A stretch of 64,000 nt of DNA from Aquitalea aquatica (GTDB taxonomy: Bacteria > Pseudomonadota > Gammaproteobacteria > Burkholderiales > Chromobacteriaceae), in NCBI RefSeq assembly GCF_013911085.1, contig NZ_JACERN010000042.1:1-64000 (forward strand), read 5' to 3'. Position 1 is the first letter of the stretch. Each line of letters begins with the position of its first letter. The notes beneath the pieces were generated by a model. That model made no database searches. It was given only the letters and a program-made list of their open reading frames with translations, and had not been told where the DNA came from. The translations under genes were made by a program, and so were the position numbers. Shown in pieces: positions 25,400 through 34,806 of this stretch.

Positions 25400-27676
25400 T
25401 CAGTAGTCGAATTTCAGCTGCGCATAGGTGGTGCGCTGCGGCATGGGGTGGTAGGCAAAGCTCTTGTAGTTGTTGAGATTGTCCACGCCCAGCGCCACGG
25501 TGAACTGGCGATCCAGCTTGTAGCTGATGCGCGTATCCATGATGAGATAGGCACTGTTGGCTCCGTATACGCCGCTGTTGATCACCGTGTTGCCCACATC
25601 CGAACTCTGGAAGCTGCTGTAGCGCCCGGCCAGCGAATAGGACAGCTTGTCGTTCTGGCGGTAGCTCAGTACGGCGGTGGCACGCCACAGCGGAATGCCG
25701 GGGAAGGGGTTGTTTACCGAGGCCGGGTTATTGCTGTTGGCGCGGATTTGCGATTTGGCATAGGTAATGTTGCCGCTGAAATCCAGCTCGCGCAGGCCGA
25801 TGTCGCTTTGCTCGTAGGCCACTTCCAGCCCATTGGTCACCACCCGGTCGATGTTCTGGATATTGGTGACATTGGGGGTGACGGTGGTGTTGGTTTGCGA
25901 CAGCAGGGCATCGCTCAACTGCTCGCGGAAGGCGGTCAGGCGCAGGGTGCCGCCTTGCAGCTGGCGCGTGGCGGTGATTTCGCCGGTATCGGCCCGCTCG
26001 GCTTTCAGGTTGGGGTTGTTGTTGACGATGGTATTGCTGCTGGGCACCGAGCCCTGGAACAGCTCGGCCACGGTCGGGGTGCGGTAGCCACGGCCATAGG
26101 CGGTACGCAGCGACCATTTGTCGTTCAGGTCGAACACCACCGCGGCCTTGGGCGAGAAGAACTGCTGGCTGCGCGCCGGGTCGTTGTAGGTGTTCTGGCC
26201 GCTGGTGGTGGCACCACCAAAGGCCGACCACCACTCGTAACGGCCTCCGGCAATCAGCTGCACGCCGGGCAGCATGCGCCAGGTGTCCTGGGCAAACAGG
26301 GCATGGATCTGGGTATTGCCGACAAAGGCGGCGGTCTGGCTGCCTTGTGTACCGGACTGCCAGTCGCTGGTGGCATAGCTGTGGCTGTTCAGCGCGTAGT
26401 GGTCGTAGTGGTAGCCAAAGCGCAGCTGGTGTGCGCTGGCTAGGCTGCCGCCGGGACGCCAGTCCCCTTTCAGGTCCACCGTTTGCCAACCGGTGCCGGC
26501 CAGGTCGGTAATGGTGCCGGCGCCGGTCAGCCCGGCAGTCGCACTGCGCTGACGGTCCTTGCTGAAATCATAAATGCTGATATTGCCCTGCCAGTCCCAG
26601 CTGCCGTCAGTGCTGGTCTTGAAGGACAAGGCGTTGAGCAGGTGTTCCTGCTGCTTTTTGCTGGGCTGGAAGGCATTGGCCAGATTGTATTTCTGACCGT
26701 CGATGTTGACGATGCCGGTGTAAACCGGATTACCGGCGGCATCGCGCAGATAGCTGTTGACCGACACCGTGGAATTGTTTTGCCAGTAGCCCAGGGTGTA
26801 GTTCAGCTTCAGGGTGGGGGTGATGTCGTAGGACAACTTGAGGTTGGCATTGTCCTGTATCGAATGCTCGGCACCGGTGGCTCCGGCAATCAGCCGTTTG
26901 GCGCCGGTGGTGTCGACATCGCTGACCGCACCGCTCACCGTGGTGGCCGCGCTTGCACCGGTGTACTTGTTGGGGTTGGCGGCAAAGGTGGCCGGATGGC
27001 CCAGGCTGTCCAGATGCCCGGCTTCAATCATCCACGCAAGCCGGTCCTCGCGGCTGCCCAGCATGACGGCATTTTTGCTGCCGGTGAAATGCTGGCTGGT
27101 TTTGTACTGGCTGAAACTTTCGTCAAACAGCGTGCTGCTGGCATGGGCTTCGAATTTCTCCGGCATGCGGGTGGTCAGCACGATGACGCTGCCAATGGAA
27201 TTGCCCGGATATTCGGCCGCAAACGGGCCGTAGATGGCATTGACCTGGCTGATTTCTTCCGGGCTGACCAGGTTCCAGCGCGGTGGGTAGGCGTAGCTGT
27301 TGCCCAGCAGGTTGGACAGCAGGATATCGTCGGCATACAGCAGGGCGCGGGCGCTGCTGGTCTGGCCGGAGGTGCGGGTAGCGATGATGCTGTTCTGGTC
27401 ACCAATATAGCGGCGGCGCACCTGCACATCCGGCAGGTATTTCACCGTGTCTTCGGTGCTGGTGACATTGGTGGTCTGGGCAATCTTGTCAGCAGTCATG
27501 CTGCTGGTGGTGGCCGGCAGATTATCCGGCACGCTGCTTTTGTCGGCTTGCGATTGCACGGTCACTTCAGCTAGTTGCTTGTCGGTATCGCTAGCCTGGG
27601 CCAGGCTGATTTGCCCCAATGCCAAGGTAACAGCCAGAACCAGTTGATGTCGGGGAAACGCTGCGAAGTGTCTCAT
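25400..27676 (-). CDS. TonB-dependent outer membrane receptor
   Basis: 758 aa. A signal peptide (LVLAVTLALGQISLAQA), a TonB box-like LAEVTVQSQ, a plug domain (residues ~50-170) and a 22-strand barrel ending in an aromatic residue (LKFDY) are visible. There is no STN signalling domain. The plug lacks a plain family signature I can tie to a substrate; SPEEISQVNAIYGPFAAEYPGNSIGSVI is standard plug sequence. It faces tonB-exbBD across a promoter region with two copies of the 17-bp box shared with the copper and cyd genes. Substrate is therefore a metal chelate, iron or copper, by inference only. Confidence 0.92.
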   Translation of the reverse strand: MRHFAAFPRHQLVLAVTLALGQISLAQASDTDKQLAEVTVQSQADKSSVPDNLPATTSSMTADKIAQTTNVTSTEDTVKYLPDVQVRRRYIGDQNSIIATRTSGQTSSARALLYADDILLSNLLGNSYAYPPRWNLVSPEEISQVNAIYGPFAAEYPGNSIGSVIVLTTRMPEKFEAHASSTLFDESFSQYKTSQHFTGSKNAVMLGSREDRLAWMIEAGHLDSLGHPATFAANPNKYTGASAATTVSGAVSDVDTTGAKRLIAGATGAEHSIQDNANLKLSYDITPTLKLNYTLGYWQNNSTVSVNSYLRDAAGNPVYTGIVNIDGQKYNLANAFQPSKKQQEHLLNALSFKTSTDGSWDWQGNISIYDFSKDRQRSATAGLTGAGTITDLAGTGWQTVDLKGDWRPGGSLASAHQLRFGYHYDHYALNSHSYATSDWQSGTQGSQTAAFVGNTQIHALFAQDTWRMLPGVQLIAGGRYEWWSAFGGATTSGQNTYNDPARSQQFFSPKAAVVFDLNDKWSLRTAYGRGYRTPTVAELFQGSVPSSNTIVNNNPNLKAERADTGEITATRQLQGGTLRLTAFREQLSDALLSQTNTTVTPNVTNIQNIDRVVTNGLEVAYEQSDIGLRELDFSGNITYAKSQIRANSNNPASVNNPFPGIPLWRATAVLSYRQNDKLSYSLAGRYSSFQSSDVGNTVINSGVYGANSAYLIMDTRISYKLDRQFTVALGVDNLNNYKSFAYHPMPQRTTYAQLKFDY

Positions 27677-27758
27677 CAGGAAAGCTCGCTCTTGTTTTGA
27701 TGACGTTAGATTTTGTTAAGCGGCGTGGATGATGCCCTGCACGGTGGCGGTTCGGGAA

Positions 27759-27775
27759 TGTGGCATTTTGTCGCA
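27759..27775. promoter_or_regulatory. 17-bp RegA/RoxR-type box 1
   Basis: TGTGGCATTTTGTCGCA, a 7-3-7 palindrome. It lies 83 bp upstream of the TonB receptor start on the minus strand; a weak -10 (CATCAT) sits about 33 bp further toward that gene. It is one of nine copies of the same box in this window, all intergenic. Confidence 0.7.
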
Positions 27776-27793
27776 GGCGGGAACTTTGCCGGC

Positions 27794-27810
27794 TGCGGCA
27801 ATTGGTCGCA
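27794..27810. promoter_or_regulatory. 17-bp RegA/RoxR-type box 2
   Basis: TGCGGCAATTGGTCGCA, 35 bp from box 1 centre to centre. It lies 82 bp upstream of the tonB start on the plus strand, so the pair may serve both divergent operons. Confidence 0.7.
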
Positions 27811-27891
27811 CGGAGGCGCGGAGAAATCCTGTTAAGGTTGCTCCCGCATTGGTAGGCGCATCGGCCTGCCTGGCAGCAAGGGGGAGAGCAA

Positions 27892-28605
27892 GTGCAGGCG
27901 ATGTTGCAGATGACACGGCCGGGTAGCAGACAGAATCCGCAGCACACCAGGGCCATTTGTGTGCTGGCGGTGTTGCTGCTGCATGCTGCTTTTGCCAACT
28001 GGTTGCTGGGCTTGCAGCAAACCCGGCCAGCGCAGGCGCTGCCGTCCCGGATTGCGGTGCAGATGCGCACCGCACAAGTCGCCATGCCGCAAAGCGTGGC
28101 CAAACCATTGCCCACTAAAGCGCAGCAGCCTGTCCATTCCTCCCGGCATGCAGCACAGGCCAAACCAAGGGCAGCGCAGCCAGTTTCCGCCGCGCTCATG
28201 GCCTCCGCCCATCCTGCTGCCCCTGCTGTGCTGTCCGGTACGGCGGCGGCTACCAGCACCGGTTCGGTCACTCCAACCGCTACAGCACCACAGGCAACGG
28301 CAGAGGCGCATTCGCCAGCCACGACCGAGGCCGGGTTCACCGCGGACTACCTGCACAACCCTGCACCGGTCTACCCACCGTCCTCTCGGCGTAACGGTGA
28401 AGAGGGCAGGGTGTTGCTGAGGGTGCGCGTTTCGGCCGCTGGGCAGGCAGAGGCGGTGGATGTCCAGCATGGCAGCGGTTTTTCCCGGCTGGACGAAGCG
28501 GCCAGAGAGGCCGTGGCCAACTGGCGTTTTACCCCCGCCCGGCGTGGAGGGCAGGCACTTGCCTCTACCGTCATCGTTCCCATTACTTTTCGCCTGGGCC
28601 ATTAA
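27892..28605 (+). CDS. tonB: Energy transducer TonB
   Basis: 237 aa from a GTG start, chosen because GGGGGAG lies 5 bp upstream; an ATG three codons later is possible. An N-terminal membrane anchor (ICVLAVLLLHAAFANWLLG) is followed by a long Pro/Ala-rich periplasmic linker and the TonB C-terminal domain (PVYPPSSRRNGEEGRVLLRVRVSAAG...RLDEAAREAVANWRFTPAR). It transmits the proton-motive force from ExbBD to outer membrane receptors. It is the first gene of tonB-exbB-exbD. Confidence 0.95.
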   Translation: MQAMLQMTRPGSRQNPQHTRAICVLAVLLLHAAFANWLLGLQQTRPAQALPSRIAVQMRTAQVAMPQSVAKPLPTKAQQPVHSSRHAAQAKPRAAQPVSAALMASAHPAAPAVLSGTAAATSTGSVTPTATAPQATAEAHSPATTEAGFTADYLHNPAPVYPPSSRRNGEEGRVLLRVRVSAAGQAEAVDVQHGSGFSRLDEAAREAVANWRFTPARRGGQALASTVIVPITFRLGH

Positions 28606-28637
28606 GCGCCGGGGCTGGTTTATTGCAAGGAAGCATC

Positions 28638-29378
28638 ATGGATACACAACTGGGTCTGGCCCATTTCTGGCAGCAGGGGGATGCGGTATCCCACACGCTG
28701 GCCATCTTGCTGGTGTTGATGTCGATTGCCAGCTGGAGCCTGCTGCTGATCAAACTGCTGGAGCAATGGCGCTTGCGCCAGGCTCTGCGTCATGCGTTGC
28801 CAGCCTTCTGGCAGGCGGGCAGCAAACAGGCCGCCCAGCAGGTGCTTGTGACACGTGACGGTAGCCAGCTACTGAGCGGAATTGCGCTCCAGGCCGAACA
28901 CGCCGCACAGGCTTATGCGGGTAAATCCGGCCTGGGCCTGGGGGGCGGGCTGGACGCGGGGGAGTATCTGGGACGAACCCTGCAACAGACCTTGCTGCAA
29001 GCGCAGGCCCGGCTGGAACAGGGCCTCACCATGCTGGCCTCCATTGGTGCCACCGCGCCTTTCGTTGGCCTGTTTGGTACGGTATGGGGGATTTATCACG
29101 CCCTGATCAGCCTGTCTGGCCATGGCCAGATGAACATCGACCAGGTGGCCGGGCCGGTGGGCGAGGCGCTGATCATGACCGCCATCGGCCTGTTTGTCGC
29201 CATCCCGGCGGTGCTGGCCTATAACGCCTGCACCCGCAACAACCGGCTGATGCTGGCCGCGCTGGAAGGCTTTGCCCATGGCCTGCATGCCTATCTGGTG
29301 GCTGGGGTGCGTCAGTACCCGTCATCGCCCATGCCAGACGGTGCACTACAGCCGCATTCCGCTGGCAAGGGGGTGTAA
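28638..29378 (+). CDS. exbB: ExbB, MotA/TolQ/ExbB proton channel protein
   Basis: 246 aa from the ATG after AAGGAAG. It has three membrane helices, with the conserved GLTMLASIGATAPFVGLFGTVWGIYHAL segment and PVGEALIMTAIGLFVAIPAVLAYNAC. It forms the stator channel that, with ExbD, energises TonB. Spacing is 32 bp from tonB and 3 bp to exbD. The loop after the first helix is somewhat longer than in E. coli ExbB. Confidence 0.95.
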   Translation: MDTQLGLAHFWQQGDAVSHTLAILLVLMSIASWSLLLIKLLEQWRLRQALRHALPAFWQAGSKQAAQQVLVTRDGSQLLSGIALQAEHAAQAYAGKSGLGLGGGLDAGEYLGRTLQQTLLQAQARLEQGLTMLASIGATAPFVGLFGTVWGIYHALISLSGHGQMNIDQVAGPVGEALIMTAIGLFVAIPAVLAYNACTRNNRLMLAALEGFAHGLHAYLVAGVRQYPSSPMPDGALQPHSAGKGV

Positions 29379-29381
29379 ACC

Positions 29382-29798
29382 ATGGCATTTCACGGCTTTT
29401 CATCTTCAGGCCAGCACGGTCAGCCCATGGCCGAAATCAACACCACCCCGCTGGTGGACGTGATGCTGGTGTTGCTGGTGGTGTTCATGATTACCGCGCC
29501 CTTGTTTCATCAGGCGGTGGGTATTGACCTGCCCAAAACAGTGGCCACGCAAGACAAGCCGCAGGAGAAGGTGCTGCACCTGACGCTGGCGCGAGACGGC
29601 AGCGTGGCGCTGGACGGGCAGGCCATCAGCCAGACAGCCCTTGGCGTGCAACTGAAAGCAGCCAGTGCCGGGAATCCGGAACTACAATTGCAGGCTGATC
29701 AGGCCACGCCGTATCAGGCCGTCGCCGCCGTGATGGCGCTGGTCCAGCAGGCCGGGGTGAATCGTATTGCCTTTGTCACCCAGCCTCTTGAACACTAA
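29382..29798 (+). CDS. exbD: ExbD, biopolymer transport protein
   Basis: 138 aa. A short cytoplasmic N terminus precedes one membrane helix bearing the proton-carrying aspartate (AEINTTPLVDVMLVLLVVFMI). A periplasmic ExbD/TolR domain follows. It completes the tonB-exbBD energising complex. The following ~220 bp to the COG0523 gene hold no gene I can support, only a weak hairpin near 29971-30005. Confidence 0.95.
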   Translation: MAFHGFSSSGQHGQPMAEINTTPLVDVMLVLLVVFMITAPLFHQAVGIDLPKTVATQDKPQEKVLHLTLARDGSVALDGQAISQTALGVQLKAASAGNPELQLQADQATPYQAVAAVMALVQQAGVNRIAFVTQPLEH

Positions 29799-30016
29799 AT
29801 ATTCGGCGCAGTACGTGTCCAAATTTTGCGTAAACCGGTAGTTATGCCAAGCCTGTCCCATAGATCGCTTTGGCCGATCTGCTGCCTTCACACGTAGAGC
29901 AGCGGCAGGCTGTCTGCCTTAGCGGTCTTCCGTACACTAGGCGGAAGATGGTTCCTTTCATCGTGTAAAAAGCCTGAAGGTGTAGAGAACACAGCAGGCA
30001 TTTTTCCCCATGTCTC

Positions 30017-31228
30017 TTAGATCGCGTTATCTTCCGGATTTAACACCCAGCAGGGGAAGGGATCAGCCAGGCCGGACCAGCCTTGCTCGCCGCTAGCCAG
30101 TTCTGCATCGGTCATCAGGCAGGCATCAAACCCGGCAATCAGTGCGGCTTGGTCCATCTTCATGCCGATCAGCACCAGTTCCTGCTGGCGGTCGCCCCAG
30201 GGCGCTTCCCAGCGCGCCTCAATCATTTCCACGCTTTCCGGATCTTCCGGCCAATCTTCTCTGGCGACCGCAGCCCACCACAAACCGGCACAGGCATGGC
30301 GTGAGATGGTACCCGCTTGAGACCAACTGCCAGCGAAATCCGGCCGGTTGGCCAACCAGAAGTAGCCTTTCGAACGTATCGCCCCCGGCCATTGGCAGGC
30401 AAACCAGTCCCACAGGCGCTGCGGGTGAAAGGGCCGACGGGCACGGTAGACGAAACTGCTGATGCCGTATTCCTCGCTCTCCGGTACATGCTCGCCGCGC
30501 AATTCGGTCAGCCATCCGGCGGCTTCCGCTGCCTTGTCGAAGTCGAAGCGGCCAGTATTGAGCACGCGCGTGAGGGGTACTGTGCCAAACGCACTGTGCA
30601 CGATGTCGGCGTGCGGATTGAGCGAGCGCAGAATGCTGTCGAGGCGGTCCAGCTCTTGCGGGCTGACCAGGTCGGTTTTGTTCAGCACGATCACGTCACA
30701 AAATTCCACTTGCTCAACCAGCAAATCCACCACGGCGCGATCGTCTTCTTCGCCCAGGCTTTCGCCACGGTCTGTCAGTTGGTCGCGGCAACTGTAATCG
30801 CGCAAAAAATTGTGGGCATCGACCACCGTCACCATGGTGTCCAGCCGGGCTATGTCCGACAGGCTTGCCCCGTCGTCATCGCGGAAGGTGAAGGTTTCTG
30901 CCACGGGCAACGGTTCGGCAATGCCTGTCGATTCGATCAAGAGGTAGTCAAAACGGCCAGTGCGTGCCAGTCGGTCAATTTCAATCAGCAGGTCTTCGCG
31001 CAAGGTGCAGCAAATGCAGCCATTGCTCATCTCGACCAGTTTTTCTTCGGCACGTGACAAGGCGGCACCACCCTCGCGCACCAGGCGGGCGTCGATATTG
31101 ACTTCCGACATGTCGTTGACGATGACGGCAACCCGCTTGCCTTCACGGTTGTTGAGGATGTGATTGAGCAGGGTGGTTTTGCCGGCGCCAAGAAAGCCGG
31201 ACAGCACGGTGACAGGGAGTTTTTGCAT
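30017..31228 (-). CDS. COG0523 family GTPase, zinc-linked metallochaperone (ZigA/YjiA type)
   Basis: 403 aa from the ATG after AAGGA. A G3E GTPase: Walker [10 protein letters not shown] (residues 11-19), the metal-binding motif GCICCTLR (C71, C73, C74), NKTD and the CobW C-terminal domain ([15 protein letters not shown]). Family members in Zur regulons deliver zinc to essential enzymes under zinc limitation. It lies next to a DUF1826 gene and znuABC with Zur boxes, which strongly supports the zinc-starvation role over cobalamin or nitrile hydratase roles. Transcribed with DUF1826, 34 bp downstream of it. Confidence 0.93.
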   Translation of the reverse strand: MQKLPVTVLSGFLGAGKTTLLNHILNNREGKRVAVIVNDMSEVNIDARLVREGGAALSRAEEKLVEMSNGCICCTLREDLLIEIDRLARTGRFDYLLIESTGIAEPLPVAETFTFRDDDGASLSDIARLDTMVTVVDAHNFLRDYSCRDQLTDRGESLGEEDDRAVVDLLVEQVEFCDVIVLNKTDLVSPQELDRLDSILRSLNPHADIVHSAFGTVPLTRVLNTGRFDFDKAAEAAGWLTELRGEHVPESEEYGISSFVYRARRPFHPQRLWDWFACQWPGAIRSKGYFWLANRPDFAGSWSQAGTISRHACAGLWWAAVAREDWPEDPESVEMIEARWEAPWGDRQQELVLIGMKMDQAALIAGFDACLMTDAELASGEQGWSGLADPFPCWVLNPEDNAI

Positions 31229-31262
31229 GGTTGTTCCTTGGGCGTTCAAATTAGGTGGCGGG

Positions 31263-31934
31263 CTACCAAATGGCGTCCAGCGCCAGTAGCACACGGCATG
31301 GCTCAAGCGGGTCCGGGGCGGGGGAGCGATGAATCGCGCCACGGCCATCATTGCCCTGCCATTGCGTTCCCTTGAGCAGGAGCAGGGCAAAGGGCGCTGC
31401 CTGCCGGATGGCCGCCGGGTTGCGGATCAGCCCGGAGGTTTCGTCCGGCCTGCCCTGGGCCAGGCGGCCGAGCCTGCTGCGGTCGGCGGCTTCCTCGCTT
31501 AGCCATTCGGTACCCTGGCCGTAGTAGGTGCACAGCATGCGCACACCTGTCCGGTCGACATGAAAGCGCGGGCACATGGCGCGGTCGAGCACTTCAAGAC
31601 GCATGCCAACCTGCGGACAGCCAATCAACTCGGCATACATATCAAGCAGATAGGCCATGTCCTGCAGTAGGGCATCACGTCCGGGCAGGGCGGCCAGGCC
31701 CGGAATATCCAGCGCCTGGCCCGGTGTGGCCACCAGTCGGAATCCCAGCCCGAGCACACCCTGCTCGCGTGCGGCGGCAAAGTAGCGGGTGATGGGTTCT
31801 ATCGGGCTGCGCGGATACAGGCAAAGCTGCACCTCTTCATCGAAAATGTGCAGCAGGTCGGTCAGTCGGGCCGCTTCGCGTAGTGAGCTTGTGGGTGGTG
31901 TCGCGCTAGGCGCTGGGTTGAGGGCGACAGTCAT
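31263..31934 (-). CDS. DUF1826 domain protein of the zinc-starvation cluster
   Basis: 223 aa. The DUF1826 family is a frequent neighbour of COG0523 GTPases under Zur control. The [25 protein letters not shown] segment with Cys/His could bind metal or form a dioxygenase-like HxD site (HVD). The function is not known. It is the first gene of the operon running away from znuABC, and the shared upstream region holds two Zur-type boxes. Confidence 0.85.
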   Translation of the reverse strand: MTVALNPAPSATPPTSSLREAARLTDLLHIFDEEVQLCLYPRSPIEPITRYFAAAREQGVLGLGFRLVATPGQALDIPGLAALPGRDALLQDMAYLLDMYAELIGCPQVGMRLEVLDRAMCPRFHVDRTGVRMLCTYYGQGTEWLSEEAADRSRLGRLAQGRPDETSGLIRNPAAIRQAAPFALLLLKGTQWQGNDGRGAIHRSPAPDPLEPCRVLLALDAIW

Positions 31935-32029
31935 CGTCGGGTGTCCTGGTCATCGCGCTGTCCGCCGCCGCCAGCGGCTTTCATGTTCTGTCAGGCGGGG
32001 GGAGCGGGCGTAAAAATAGTTTGCATAAT

Positions 32030-32071
32030 GTTATATCATTACATAAAATCGAAGAAGCGTTATAACATAAC
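32030..32071. promoter_or_regulatory. Two Zur boxes in the DUF1826/znuA divergent promoter
   Basis: GTTATAACATAAC at 32059-32071 is a perfect match to the proteobacterial Zur palindrome GTTAT-N3-ATAAC. GTTATATCATTAC at 32030-32042 matches with one difference. They lie 21 bp before the znuA ATG and 96 bp before DUF1826. This fits repression of both operons by Zur in zinc-replete cells. The zur gene is not in this window. Confidence 0.85.
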
Positions 32072-32091
32072 ATTTGAAAGTGAGAATACAC

Positions 32092-32967
32092 ATGAATCGC
32101 ATCACCCGCCTTGCTTCACTCCTGGCCCTGGCCTGCACATCGTTGTTGGCACAGGCATCCGGCCAGCCGATCAACGTCGTGGCTGGCGAGAATTTCTATG
32201 GTGATATTGCCCAGCAAATTGGCGGCAAGCATGTGCATGTCACCAGCATCCTGAGCAATCCGGATCAGGACCCACACCTGTTCGAAGCCAGTGCATCGAC
32301 AGCCAAGGCCCTGAGTGCCGCCAGGCTGGTGGTGTACAACGGCATCGATTACGACCCGTGGATGGCCAAGCTGCTGTCCGCTGCCAAAGCTGCCGGCCGC
32401 AAGGAAATCGTTGCCGGTCAATTGATGCAGAAAAAAACCGGCGATAACCCGCACCTGTGGTACGACCCGGCCACCATGCCGCTGGTGGCGAAAGCGATTG
32501 CGGTGGAGCTGGAGGCTGCGGATCCGTCCAACAAGGCCGAATACCAACAGAACCTGAAGCGCTTCCTGGATTCGCTGCAGGCAATCAACAGCAAGGTAAA
32601 GTCGATTCATGACAAATACGCAGGCACGCCGGTAACCGCTACCGAGCCTGTCTTCGGCTATATGGCCAGCGCGCTTGGCTTCAAGATGCGTAATGAAAAA
32701 TTCCAGCTGGCCGTCATGAACAACACCGAGCCCAGTGCCAGTGATGTTGCCGCCTTCGAAAACGACCTGAAAACCCACAAGGTAAAAGTGCTGTTCTATA
32801 ACAGCCAGGCTTCGGACCAATCGGCCAAGCGTGTACAGAAGATTGCCAAGGAAGCCAAGGTTCCGGTGGTGGGCGTTACCGAAACCGCGCCGACTGGCAA
32901 GCACTATCAGGACTGGATGCTCGGTCAGCTGAATGCGCTGAATCAGGCTTTGTCCTCCGGTAAGTGA
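32092..32967 (+). CDS. znuA: Zinc ABC transporter substrate-binding protein (ZnuA-like)
   Basis: 291 aa from the ATG at 32092. A signal peptide (ASLLALACTSLLAQASG) precedes a cluster A-I metal-binding fold. Probable ligands are His in DPHLFE, His in NPHLWYDP and acidic residues in the C-terminal lobe. The His-rich flexible loop typical of E. coli ZnuA is absent, so manganese specificity would be possible on protein sequence alone. The Zur boxes upstream decide for zinc. Its stop overlaps the ATPase start. Confidence 0.9.
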   Translation: MNRITRLASLLALACTSLLAQASGQPINVVAGENFYGDIAQQIGGKHVHVTSILSNPDQDPHLFEASASTAKALSAARLVVYNGIDYDPWMAKLLSAAKAAGRKEIVAGQLMQKKTGDNPHLWYDPATMPLVAKAIAVELEAADPSNKAEYQQNLKRFLDSLQAINSKVKSIHDKYAGTPVTATEPVFGYMASALGFKMRNEKFQLAVMNNTEPSASDVAAFENDLKTHKVKVLFYNSQASDQSAKRVQKIAKEAKVPVVGVTETAPTGKHYQDWMLGQLNALNQALSSGK

Positions 32968-33761
32968 TGAGCGCACTTTCCTTACAACAGGTGACCGTCT
33001 CTTTCGCGGGAAGGACGGTCCTGTCGGACGTGACTCTGGAGATTGGCCAGGGGCTGTTTATTGGCATGCTCGGCCCCAACGGGGCGGGCAAGACCACGCT
33101 GATGCGCACGGTACTCGGCCTGATACGGCCTGTTGGAGGCAGCATCCGCGTGCTGGGCGAGCCTGCCTCGCGCGGTAATGCTGCGGTAGGGTATATCCCG
33201 CAGCTGCGCAGTCTGGCTGGCAATATGCGGCTGCGTGGCTGGGATTTTGTCGCCAGTGCCTGCAATGGCCATCGCTGGGGGCTGCCTATCCTGAGCCGCG
33301 CCGCGCGGCAAGAAGTGCACTGGGCGCTCGACATGGTGGGGGCCTCCGAGCTGGCACGGCGCCCTCTCATGGAAACGTCGGGGGGCGAGCGGCAGCGGCT
33401 GCTGCTGGCGCAAGCCTTGCTGGGCCGGCCACGTCTGCTGTTGCTGGATGAGCCCCTGATCAGTCTGGACCCGCACCATCAGCATGGGGTGGTGACGCTG
33501 GTGAAACAGGTACAGCAAGAGCTGGGCATTACCGTGATCTTCAGCGCGCATGAGCTCAATCCGCTGCTTGCTGCCATCGATCAGGTCTTGTATCTGGGGC
33601 GGGGTCAGGCGGCGCTGGGCAAGGTGGACGAGGTCATTACCAAGCCGGTGTTATCGCGGCTGTATGGTTCCAATATTGATGTGATACGCATGAAAAACCG
33701 CATTTTCGTGATGGCCGGTGATGTTGAAGTGGAAAAAGAGGAGCACTGCCACCATGCTTGA
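32967..33761 (+). CDS. znuC: Zinc ABC transporter ATP-binding protein (ZnuC-like)
   Basis: 264 aa. Walker A GPNGAGKTT, signature SGGERQR, Walker B LLLDEP and the switch His in IFSAHELNPLL. The start at 32967 overlaps the znuA stop (TGATG). Compared with usual ATPases the C terminus has an extra tail ending VEKEEHCHHA, rich in Cys/His, which could sense or bind zinc. It overlaps the permease start by 8 bp. Confidence 0.93.
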   Translation: MSALSLQQVTVSFAGRTVLSDVTLEIGQGLFIGMLGPNGAGKTTLMRTVLGLIRPVGGSIRVLGEPASRGNAAVGYIPQLRSLAGNMRLRGWDFVASACNGHRWGLPILSRAARQEVHWALDMVGASELARRPLMETSGGERQRLLLAQALLGRPRLLLLDEPLISLDPHHQHGVVTLVKQVQQELGITVIFSAHELNPLLAAIDQVLYLGRGQAALGKVDEVITKPVLSRLYGSNIDVIRMKNRIFVMAGDVEVEKEEHCHHA

Positions 33762-34569
33762 ATTCGATTTCATGCAGAACGCCTTCATTGCTGGCGGCCT
33801 GGTGTCCGTGCTGGCCGGGGTAGTGGGGTTTTTTCTGGTCATGCGCGGGCAGACCTTTGCCGGCCATGCCTTGTCACACGTTGGTTTCGCCGGTGCAACT
33901 GGCGCAGCGCTGCTTGGCCTGTCGCCCATGTGGGGGCTGATCTGGGTTACCTTGCTCGGTGGTGTCTCCATGGGGGCACTGGGTGAGCGCTTGCAGGGCA
34001 GTGATATTGTGATTGGCACCATCCTGTCACTCGCCCTGGGCCTGGGGATGCTGTTTCTTCATTTCTTTACTGCCTATGCCACACAAGCCACAGCCTTGCT
34101 GTTTGGCAACGTCCTCGGGGTGAATACCGACACGCTATGGACATTGGCATGGCTTGGCATGGCTTGCCTGCTGTTGCTGGCCATCATGGCCCGCCCGCTG
34201 GTCTTTGCCAGTCTGCAACCCGAGCTGGCCGAGGCCAAGGGCGTTTCTCTGCGGCAGGTGTCCATGCTGTTTCTGGCCATTGTTGCCTTGACCACGGCGG
34301 AATGTATCCAGATTGTTGGCGTCTTGCTGGTATTCACGCTGATGGTAGGGCCTGCGGCAACCGCGCAAAAGCTGACTTCACACCTGGGTACCGGGGTGCT
34401 GCTGGCAGCGCTGCTGGCACTGGCCGAAGCATGGTTGGGCATTACCCTGGCTTTCTATACGGATTGGCCTACCAGCTTCTGGATAACTGCGCTCAGTAGC
34501 AGTGCTTATCTGGCGGTGACCGTACTTCACATGCTGCGCAACCGCCGCCCCCTGGCATCTGCCGCCTGA
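33754..34569 (+). CDS. znuB: Zinc ABC transporter permease (ZnuB-like)
   Basis: 271 aa from the ATG inside the ATPase end. It is an ABC-3 family membrane protein with about eight helices; HALSHVGFAGATGAALLG and the coupling region SLRQVSMLFLAIVALTTAECIQIVGVLLVFTLMVGPAATA are typical. With ZnuA and ZnuC it imports zinc across the inner membrane. The ~237 bp after it, to the convergent copD end, contain no recognisable gene. Confidence 0.93.
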   Translation: MLEFDFMQNAFIAGGLVSVLAGVVGFFLVMRGQTFAGHALSHVGFAGATGAALLGLSPMWGLIWVTLLGGVSMGALGERLQGSDIVIGTILSLALGLGMLFLHFFTAYATQATALLFGNVLGVNTDTLWTLAWLGMACLLLLAIMARPLVFASLQPELAEAKGVSLRQVSMLFLAIVALTTAECIQIVGVLLVFTLMVGPAATAQKLTSHLGTGVLLAALLALAEAWLGITLAFYTDWPTSFWITALSSSAYLAVTVLHMLRNRRPLASAA

Positions 34570-34806
34570 GTCCAGCGGGTTTTGTCATGGGGCTGGCTCT
34601 TGAGCCGCGGACCGCCGTGTCAAGCTGTCCTGGTTACGACTTGCTTGAGCGGCGGCGGCTACTCCCTGGTTTTTCCTTCCCTGTTTTTGATGACAGCCAA
34701 TATGCAGTTTCCTTGCTACTGAAGGTGTGCCGGAGAAAGCTGCTGCACCAAGTCTGGCGTATCGGGACATAGGCAAGCTGATGGCATGCTTGCCGGATAC
34801 AGAATT

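Noticed and set aside
29971-30005. Terminator between exbD and the COG0523 gene
   Set aside because: GCCTG/CAGGC with an 18-nt loop before ATTTTT is too weak to call.
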